Shown piece after piece: positions 1-5,217 of a DNA stretch of 8,899 bases (position 1 is the first letter of the stretch; each line of letters begins with the position of its first letter). The position numbers were made by a program, and so were the translations under genes. The DNA is from Paraktedonobacter sp035294465 (GTDB lineage Bacteria > Chloroflexota > Ktedonobacteria > Ktedonobacterales > Ktedonobacteraceae): assembly GCA_035294465.1 (NCBI GenBank), contig DATGKW010000038.1, forward strand, positions 1 to 8,899, written 5' to 3'. Under the pieces are notes generated by a model. The model searched no databases and had not been told where the DNA came from. It was given only the letters and a program-made list of their open reading frames with translations.

Positions 1-227
1 AGTGAGTAGATACGTATGGTATCCTCCCGCTGGTGCATCTCTTTGAGCAAGCGTCCCTCTAATAGGATGCGTTGCTTGCGATTCAGAAAACATTCAAACA
101 CGCTGTATTGAACCCAGGTGCCAAAGCCAGTGAGGACACTGTGGACGCGCGTCCGCCTCCGGTCGTTCGGAATATCGTAGCTGATGACGTAGAGCGTGGA
201 TTCTTCGCTTAATCGGTGATCGGACAC
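1..227 (-). CDS. cas2: CRISPR-associated endoribonuclease-like Cas2 (3' end outside window)
   Basis: This is the N-terminal 75 codons of Cas2, the small dimeric ferredoxin-fold protein that bridges two Cas1 dimers in the spacer-integration complex. After a short leader the translation reads YVISYDIPNDRRRTRV, then a GFGTWVQYSVFECFL block. These are the Cas2 beta-1 strand with its conserved aspartate (in YDIP) and the GxxxQxSVFE core. The only plausible start is GTG at 227-225, because the first in-frame ATG lies deep inside the conserved fold. That GTG has a GAGGTG ribosome binding site inside the end of cas1, and only two bases separate it from the cas1 stop, so translation is probably coupled. 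The family is usually about 90-100 residues, so roughly 20 are missing beyond the left edge. Family assignment is secure. Whether this copy has any nuclease activity cannot be told, and in adaptation the role is structural. Confidence 0.96.
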   Translation of the reverse strand, partial: MSDHRLSEESTLYVISYDIPNDRRRTRVHSVLTGFGTWVQYSVFECFLNRKQRILLEGRLLKEMHQREDTIRIYS

Positions 228-229
228 GG

Positions 230-1225
230 TTATCGCACCTCGAATGGGGGGTAAGCAGGAATCTCACCGGTGAGCCATTTGGCCAGCAGCCTCGCTTGCA
301 GCTCGATACAGCGACGGTAGGTGGTGCGGTACCCGAAAACGGGGTGCTGAATTTCCTCCTGGAGCCGTTTCTCGAATTTGGCATAGAAGGTTTTACGCGC
401 GTCTGGTTTGAGATGCACTACACCCAGCTCGTGCTGGAAATCGCCGGCCGTCAGAATGTGGTGGTTGAGCACGTTGAGCACCACCGAGTCGGCCACAAGC
501 GGACGAAATTCTTCCATCAGGTCTAAGGCTAGAGCTGGACGACCGTGACGCGGCTGGTGCAGGAAGCCAAGATACGGATCGAACCCGACTACCTGGATAG
601 CTGCTGCTACCTGGTGGAGCAGCAGTGTGTAGCCCAGGCTTAGTAAAGCATTGACCGGGTCGGTAGGCGGCCTCCTGCGCCGGCGAGTGAACGCGAAGGG
701 GTCGCGCAATAATTTGGGGAAGACGCCGAAGTAGGACGCGGACCCATTGCCCTCGATGCCTAGTAGTGAGCCAATGGTGGGCGCCTGGGCAACCTGGCGA
801 CCCATCTGCAGGATAGCGATAGCTGCCTCGTTGAGTTCGCTATCCTGCAAGGAACGGTTCGCGCGCAAAAGCATTGTGCGCATGTTTGCCAGTTTGCCAC
901 GTACGCATGCCTGGGCTATCTTGAGCGCTCGCGCCTGGTCCACGTGCGCCCGGTATTGTTCGCGCCGCACCAGGGCATTCTTCGCGGCAGGAGGAGATAA
1001 GCGCCCGCGAAAGTGCCCGTAAAGCGAGAGAAAACAGATCTCGATACCCTGGTCCAGAAGCGTGTGGATCGCCGGTGCGGTCAGGGTGACATCCCCTGAG
1101 ACCACAACCTGGCTCACTTTGATCAACGGCACTTCTACCTTGCGTTTATCAGGGTACTGGACAATCAGGTAGCCATCTCGCTTTTTGACGATTGATTGCT
1201 GTTCATTGAGATACAGCGTTGCCAT
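230..1225 (-). CDS. cas1: CRISPR-associated endonuclease/integrase Cas1
   Basis: A 331-residue Cas1, of normal length, the integrase that inserts protospacers at the leader end of a CRISPR array. Residues 1-80 form the beta-rich N-terminal dimerisation domain, including VSGDVTLTAPAIHTLLDQGI. The alpha-helical catalytic domain follows. The expected metal ligands are visible: E158 in LLGIEGNGSASYFG, H223 in LGFLHQPRHGRP, and the acidic residues D235 and E238 in ALDLMEEFRP. The RRRRRPPTDPVNALLSLGYTLL block at about 181-202 is also typical of Cas1. The ATG at 1225 is preceded by a GGGAG site at good spacing, 24 bases after cas4. It lies between cas4 and cas2 in the adaptation block and would act as a Cas4-Cas1-Cas2 complex. 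No damage is seen. Confidence 0.98.
   Translation of the reverse strand: MATLYLNEQQSIVKKRDGYLIVQYPDKRKVEVPLIKVSQVVVSGDVTLTAPAIHTLLDQGIEICFLSLYGHFRGRLSPPAAKNALVRREQYRAHVDQARALKIAQACVRGKLANMRTMLLRANRSLQDSELNEAAIAILQMGRQVAQAPTIGSLLGIEGNGSASYFGVFPKLLRDPFAFTRRRRRPPTDPVNALLSLGYTLLLHQVAAAIQVVGFDPYLGFLHQPRHGRPALALDLMEEFRPLVADSVVLNVLNHHILTAGDFQHELGVVHLKPDARKTFYAKFEKRLQEEIQHPVFGYRTTYRRCIELQARLLAKWLTGEIPAYPPFEVR
236..241 (-). promoter_or_regulatory. Ribosome binding site of cas2
   Basis: On the minus strand GAGGTG sits 8 bases before the GTG at 227, within the last codons of cas1. It supports the GTG as the cas2 start and suggests that ribosomes finishing cas1 re-initiate on cas2. Confidence 0.7.
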
Positions 1226-1249
1226 GTCTTTTCTCCCTGACGACGTTGC

Positions 1250-1903
1250 TCATTGCATTTGCATTAGTAACACTTCCCTCGGTAAACAAAGCGGCTCCAG
1301 GCTGCAATCTTTGCATTTTGGATGCAGCGTGGGCAGCGCCGAACGCCTGGTAGTCCTGCCGATCAGCGGTAGGGGCAGTTCGCCTTGCTCCAGCAGTGCG
1401 AAGGCCAGACGAATCGTCTCTTCGGTCCGCTGACGCAGCGCCTCTGAAAAAACGACCTCCTCTCGCCGGGCTGAACTAAAATAGAAGAGGTAGCCGCGTG
1501 AGATGGCGCTTCCCGACATTTCCTCCAGGCAGAGCGCCTGGGCGCAGAGCTGCACGTGATCGTTCAGCCATTCTCCCATTGTCCCCTTTTTGTATTCAAT
1601 CGGCGTCAGCTGGCCAGCTTGCTCTTCGACCACGTCGGCAAAGCCACTGAGACGCAGGCGTTTTGACCAGATCCAGACGCGCCGCATGGTGATGAGACCG
1701 TGCTCGCTCGTCGTCTGGCCGCTATCGCTCCTCTCGTGGCGCAGCGTCCCTTCAAGCGTGTGATGGTTGTCGATAAACTCGTTGAGCGCGCATTCATAGT
1801 AAAAGCGCCGCGGGCAATATTCCAGGGCGTTCAGATACGAAAGCGAAAGCAGTTCTTCTGCTTCATTTTCGTCCTCTGGTGCGTTCATAGCCTCTTCGGT
1901 CAT
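1250..1903 (-). CDS. cas4: CRISPR-associated exonuclease Cas4
   Basis: A 217-residue Cas4, a RecB-family nuclease with an iron-sulfur cluster that trims prespacers and helps select those with a correct PAM before Cas1-Cas2 integrates them. The four cluster cysteines are visible: C30 in ALEYCPRRFYYE near the N terminus, and C197, C200 and C206 in HPKCKDCSLEPLC near the C terminus. The RecB nuclease motifs lie between them: D90 in LSGFADVVE, then E103 and K105 in PIEYKKG, followed by the QLCAQALCLEE helix starting at Q118. The ATG at 1903 is preferred because AAGGAGAG lies upstream at normal spacing, overlapping the cas6 stop. An alternative ATG five codons in (codon 6) has no better site. Only 13 bases separate it from cas6. 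All catalytic and cluster residues are present, so it should be active. Confidence 0.97.
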   Translation of the reverse strand: MTEEAMNAPEDENEAEELLSLSYLNALEYCPRRFYYECALNEFIDNHHTLEGTLRHERSDSGQTTSEHGLITMRRVWIWSKRLRLSGFADVVEEQAGQLTPIEYKKGTMGEWLNDHVQLCAQALCLEEMSGSAISRGYLFYFSSARREEVVFSEALRQRTEETIRLAFALLEQGELPLPLIGRTTRRSALPTLHPKCKDCSLEPLCLPREVLLMQMQ

Positions 1904-1916
1904 ATGCCGTCTCTCC

Positions 1917-2861
1917 TTAAATCAAACGCGATTGCCCCATGCCCATCGCGGTTTTGTAGCCAGCACCGGTATAAAAAGCCAGCCAGCAGAGCAGCGTACA
2001 CTGCTGTCTCACTGTGAGCTGGTTCGGCGAGAGAGGCTGCTCGTCAGGGCCGCGCAGGCTGTATGAGCAGGTACCGAGAAACCCATGCTGGGGATGGTGG
2101 TTGAACTGGACCCGGTGTGTTTGCAGAGCGTGATCTGCAATAACGATCCCTTCTTCCTCGATGTAGCGTTCGATCTCTGCACGCTGGACCACGCTGGCGA
2201 GTTCAGGCGGGGCCAGTTCCTGCCAGCGCTTCGCCAGCCAGGGGAAGAGATAGTGTGGCAGCGGCAAAAGCGCAAAATGCTTCCCGTAGACGCTGCTGGC
2301 ATTCCCGCGATGGAACGTGGTGAGCGTGGCAAATTCGAGCTGGAGTGTTTCCTCTGGCTTGAGACGCAATGCTCTGGCCTTTTCGACCAGCCTGGCAAAG
2401 GAAGTATAACCAGTCCAGCCTGAATCGTCCTCCGGGGAAGAGATTACCTCTTCCAGCAGGAAGAATTGCTTGCCCAGGCGCAGAAATGGCCGATTTCTGG
2501 CTCCTCCTTCTTGTGTGTGGTAGCGCATCAGCGAGCTATAGAACAGCGGGAATAATTCGCCCAGCAGCAGCGTCAGACGGATGGTGTAGACCTTTTCAGG
2601 GTCGAGTGGCAGATGGATATTCCCGCGCTCTGCCTCCCTGATCTTGTGCGGCGGGTATGGAAAGGTCAGGCTGGAGCACGTAAAGAGCCGCCGATGATTG
2701 CCATCATGCAGCATTGCTGCAATGTCAGGAGCGTCGTTGCCGATCCAATCCAGCCAGGCGGCGTGAGTGAGTTCGCCCGAAAACGGCATCAGCGTGCCCC
2801 GCTCCAACGGGCGCAGCTTGATCAGCAGAGCATAGAGCCGCTCTGGTGTTTGCACATCCAT
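1917..2861 (-). CDS. cas6: CRISPR pre-crRNA processing endoribonuclease Cas6 (type I-D)
   Basis: A 314-residue Cas6 of the type I-D/III style, the metal-independent ribonuclease that cuts the array transcript within each repeat to release crRNAs. The C-terminal glycine-rich loop, residues 299-312 (GAGYKTAMGMGQSR), is the family hallmark for repeat RNA binding. Near the N terminus, AMLHDGNHRRLFT (residues 49-61) lines up by eye with the catalytic region of Pyrococcus Cas6. That makes H52 the likely general acid/base, and R58 sits where a catalytic lysine is found there. The ATG at 2861 has AAGGAG upstream. Unlike its neighbours the gene is preceded by a 119-base gap with a strong hairpin, so its level may be set separately from the effector genes. 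The active-site residue assignment is inference from a remembered alignment; the family call is firm. Confidence 0.95.
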   Translation of the reverse strand: MDVQTPERLYALLIKLRPLERGTLMPFSGELTHAAWLDWIGNDAPDIAAMLHDGNHRRLFTCSSLTFPYPPHKIREAERGNIHLPLDPEKVYTIRLTLLLGELFPLFYSSLMRYHTQEGGARNRPFLRLGKQFFLLEEVISSPEDDSGWTGYTSFARLVEKARALRLKPEETLQLEFATLTTFHRGNASSVYGKHFALLPLPHYLFPWLAKRWQELAPPELASVVQRAEIERYIEEEGIVIADHALQTHRVQFNHHPQHGFLGTCSYSLRGPDEQPLSPNQLTVRQQCTLLCWLAFYTGAGYKTAMGMGQSRLI

Positions 2862-2908
2862 CGTCCTGCTTTTCTCCTTTCTTCAGAGAACCCGGTGCCT
2901 GTTTGCCC

Positions 2909-2941
2909 GCGCAGCGGCAGCGTTGGAAGCTGCCGCTGCGC
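2909..2941. repeat. Perfect 13-bp inverted repeat (hairpin) between csc1 and cas6
   Basis: The arms GCGCAGCGGCAGC (2909-2921) and GCTGCCGCTGCGC (2929-2941) are exact reverse complements around a 7-base loop, giving a very stable GC-rich stem. It lies in the largest intergenic gap of the window (2862-2980), which otherwise holds only the cas6 ribosome binding site. No T-run follows the stem on either strand, so it is not a standard intrinsic terminator. It may stabilise or punctuate the mRNA between the interference and processing/adaptation genes, or be an RNA-processing site. The repeat is certain; the role is inference. Confidence 0.85.
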
Positions 2942-2980
2942 ATGAAAAAGAACTACGCGTGCTCAGTTTTTTCGGCCTAT

Positions 2981-3652
2981 CTATAGACCTCCTGGTCGAT
3001 AGCTCATACCCACAGGGAGCCGGATCACCTGATCGTTCCCAGCCAGGCTCAATTCGTAATAGCTGCCGGTGGCATACATATTCGTGATCAGACTGGCGGG
3101 AGCCATCGCTACAATATTGCAGTTCTCCGGCTGGGAGGCCAGATCAAGCGGGTTCAACGCTCCGCTGGCCTGGTAGTCTCCCTGCTTTATCTGCGCTGTT
3201 CCGTGAGCCACAATCTCGATTCGGGCCTTTGCCATCCACTTGCCCAGGCGAATCCAGCGCGGTAGCTTGATTTCACGCTCGCTCAGCGCAAAAAATTCAA
3301 AGCAGCTTTCGGGAGCAAGTTCCTTCGAGCGCCCGAACACCACCTGGTTTGAGCTAATCTGAGGTGTGAAAGTATAGTAGCTGACACTGGCCATCTTGAA
3401 AGTATGAAACGCGAACGTATAGCGCAAGGGATAGGCTGGCGTCAGATAAATTCCCTGCTCGTTCAGGAGGTGCAAATCCTCCGCGTAGCGCGGTACCTGA
3501 GCCAGGTTCGCATAGGGAGACCGCGCCAGACCCAGCGCGTAGGTCAGCCCGTAGTTGTGGAGATACCGTTCCGTTTCGTACAATCGCCCCATCTCGCGCG
3601 AAGCGTAGAAAAGGAAATCGTGTAACTCCAACCGGCAAACAGTGATGAGCAT
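2981..3652 (-). CDS. csc1: Type I-D Cascade subunit Cas5d (Csc1)
   Basis: A 223-residue Csc1, the Cas5-group protein of type I-D that is expected to cap the 5' handle of the crRNA and join the Csc2 backbone to Cas10d. The N terminus LELHDFLFYASREMGRLYETE, followed by YLHNYGLTYALGL, is the signature I recognise for this family. A further FAFHTFKMASVSYYTFTPQ block lies near residues 80-98. The ATG at 3652 has AGGAG overlapping the csc2 stop codon, with only nine bases between the genes, so translation is likely coupled to csc2. The next gene, cas6, lies beyond a hairpin-bearing gap. No truncation is visible. The CRISPR literature also calls it cas5d of type I-D, which should not be confused with the catalytic Cas5d of type I-C. 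Confidence 0.95.
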   Translation of the reverse strand: MLITVCRLELHDFLFYASREMGRLYETERYLHNYGLTYALGLARSPYANLAQVPRYAEDLHLLNEQGIYLTPAYPLRYTFAFHTFKMASVSYYTFTPQISSNQVVFGRSKELAPESCFEFFALSEREIKLPRWIRLGKWMAKARIEIVAHGTAQIKQGDYQASGALNPLDLASQPENCNIVAMAPASLITNMYATGSYYELSLAGNDQVIRLPVGMSYRPGGL

Positions 3653-3661
3653 ACGCTACTC

Positions 3662-4642
3662 CTATTTCTTCGCTTTTGCCTCTTTCGCCCCGACTCCATA
3701 CACCTGGGCATAGCGATTGGTTTCTGCATTAGCCTGCATCAGCACCTCCTTGAGCTGTGTTTCATCGCTGGTTATCTTCCGCACCTCTTCTAGCAGCGCC
3801 TGGAGCTTTTCTCCGTCATATATCTGTGCCACAACCCCATCTTCCTTGACCAATCCAGGCACGACCTCGCTAGCTGTTTGCAGCACATCCGCCTGCGGAA
3901 GTGGTGTTTTTTTGCGCTGTTCCGGTGCGAGAGCGTCGTAGATTGCCTGGGTAAGTTGCAGGTTGGAAAAGATCTCGCCATCGGCAAAGATGACTCCCGT
4001 AATATGGTTTTCCACCGTGCCAGTTCTGGTGTTTTGCGCTCCATAGCGTTTCGTGCGCGTGATATTGTTCAGGATGTAGATAAACTCGGCTTCTGTGGGG
4101 TCTTTAATCGTCACCACTGAGGGAAAGTAGACCTGGGGCACGACATAATCCTGCTCGCCCAGGGCATTTCTCATCTGCCCTCCTTCGCTCATCGTGCCAT
4201 TCTCCGAGGGAGCGTTGAAGGTGAATTGCATATGAGACGTATCGTAGCCGGTAATGGAGAAGGCCGAATCGGTCACTACTTTGGAACGCTCGGATCCCGC
4301 GTCGCCGATGGCAAACCCGTAATAAATGCAGTCCGGGCAGCGTTTGCAAAACTCGGCGGAATTGTATTTGCAATTCTCGACCAGGCCGTAGCGCCGGAGT
4401 AGCTCTCGCCCGGTCAGGCGTTCCGGCGTGGATTGCTTGCGCTTGAACAGAACGATGCGGGTGGCTGCCGTCTGCTCTTTGCGGCCCAGGCTGACGCGGC
4501 TGCTATTCAACTCGCCGTCTGTCTGGAACAGCGCGAACGAGTTGGTTTCGCGCACCAGAACGATATGAGCATATTTGCCCATGGGATATTTGGGAATATC
4601 CTGCTGGAATACGTCAAGCGTGTCGAGTGTCTTGAGAAACAT
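3662..4642 (-). CDS. csc2: Type I-D Cascade backbone protein Cas7d (Csc2)
   Basis: A 326-residue Csc2, the Cas7-group RRM-fold protein that polymerises along the crRNA spacer and forms the backbone of the type I-D effector. Recognisable parts are the N-terminal strand KYAHIVLVRETNSFALFQ (23-40), a cysteine cluster C91, C99, C102 and C105 (CKYNSAEFCKRCPDC), and RYGAQNTRTGTVENHITG (199-216), a conserved family motif. The cysteines match the zinc-binding insertion known from Csc2 structures. The C terminus is a charged helix ending in a lysine-rich tail (KEAKAKK), suited to nucleic-acid contact. The ATG at 4642 has AAGGAG nine bases upstream. A 74-base gap separates it from cas10d, and I see no structure or promoter there. 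Family call is firm; the zinc role is from known structures. Confidence 0.96.
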   Translation of the reverse strand: MFLKTLDTLDVFQQDIPKYPMGKYAHIVLVRETNSFALFQTDGELNSSRVSLGRKEQTAATRIVLFKRKQSTPERLTGRELLRRYGLVENCKYNSAEFCKRCPDCIYYGFAIGDAGSERSKVVTDSAFSITGYDTSHMQFTFNAPSENGTMSEGGQMRNALGEQDYVVPQVYFPSVVTIKDPTEAEFIYILNNITRTKRYGAQNTRTGTVENHITGVIFADGEIFSNLQLTQAIYDALAPEQRKKTPLPQADVLQTASEVVPGLVKEDGVVAQIYDGEKLQALLEEVRKITSDETQLKEVLMQANAETNRYAQVYGVGAKEAKAKK

Positions 4643-4716
4643 GATGATTATCTCCTTCGTGTAATTGGCGGTGTCTCGCCTGAAAATTCATAGATAGATG
4701 CCAGGTTTGCCAGAGC

Positions 4717-5217
4717 TTACATAGCCGGGGAAGCTTCAACTTCTTCCTCGTGCTCTTCAAAGTCCTTGTGACTGCGCTTATGGACGTAATAGGCCTCGCA
4801 GCCATCTTTGAAGCGATTGATGCGATTGCGAAGCAGGCCGCGCTCACCCTGGCAGTAGTCAACAAAAACCTGGTCATAGAACGTTTTGACAAACGCCCTG
4901 ATTGCCTCGGCTTGCCTGGTCTCGATGTCTTTCCCATAAAAGACTGCCCAGCCCGTGGCCTGGCGGTTCCGTACACGGTCCAGCCAGCTCTTGATTTCGC
5001 CCTCGATTTGCCAGAGCAAATCTTCTTTATCGATATTCAGCGGGCTGCTAATAATCGCTTTTGCTGCAATATCCACAGGCTTGAGGATTGAATGCGGCTG
5101 ATAGCCGCCGCGATAAAAGACGGTGTAGGCATCTACACATGCTTTGATCCTGCTCAAATCTGCCTCCAGTATGTCTTCGTAGATGTGAATATAATGCTCA
5201 ACCGAGCCGGGATACAT
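4717..5217 (-). CDS. cas11d: Predicted small subunit Cas11d, translated from an internal start in cas10d
   Basis: A 166-residue product in the same frame as, and identical to, the C terminus of Cas10d. It starts at ATG 5217-5215 (Met854 of Cas10d counted from the GTG at 7776). In type I-D systems the small Cascade subunit Cas11d is known to be made by independent internal translation of the cas10d 3' end, and no separate small-subunit gene is visible here. The ATG is preceded by GAGG at 7-base spacing and by AGGAG slightly further up, as good as the sites of the ordinary genes. It is the only ATG in roughly the last 260 codons apart from the final one. The protein is predicted mostly alpha-helical (LSRIKACVDAYTVFY, LLWQIEGEIKSWLDRVRNR, then AEAIRAFVKTFYDQVFVDY), as expected for Cas11. 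It ends in an acidic tail. Expression is inferred, not shown. Confidence 0.75.
   Translation of the reverse strand: MYPGSVEHYIHIYEDILEADLSRIKACVDAYTVFYRGGYQPHSILKPVDIAAKAIISSPLNIDKEDLLWQIEGEIKSWLDRVRNRQATGWAVFYGKDIETRQAEAIRAFVKTFYDQVFVDYCQGERGLLRNRINRFKDGCEAYYVHKRSHKDFEEHEEEVEASPAM

Noticed and set aside
2909..2941. Hairpin as a rho-independent terminator
   Set aside because: No run of T follows the stem on either strand. Downstream on the minus strand the sequence is GGGCAAACAGG.
2725..2943. A 72-codon minus-strand frame starting at the hairpin and overlapping the start of cas6
   Set aside because: It is out of frame with cas6, its composition is low-complexity and cysteine/alanine-rich, its ATG lies at the base of the stem, and there is no recognisable domain.
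2862..2980. A promoter for cas6-cas4-cas1-cas2 in the gap
   Set aside because: I could not find a convincing pair of -35 and -10 boxes with normal spacing on the minus strand, so it is not annotated.
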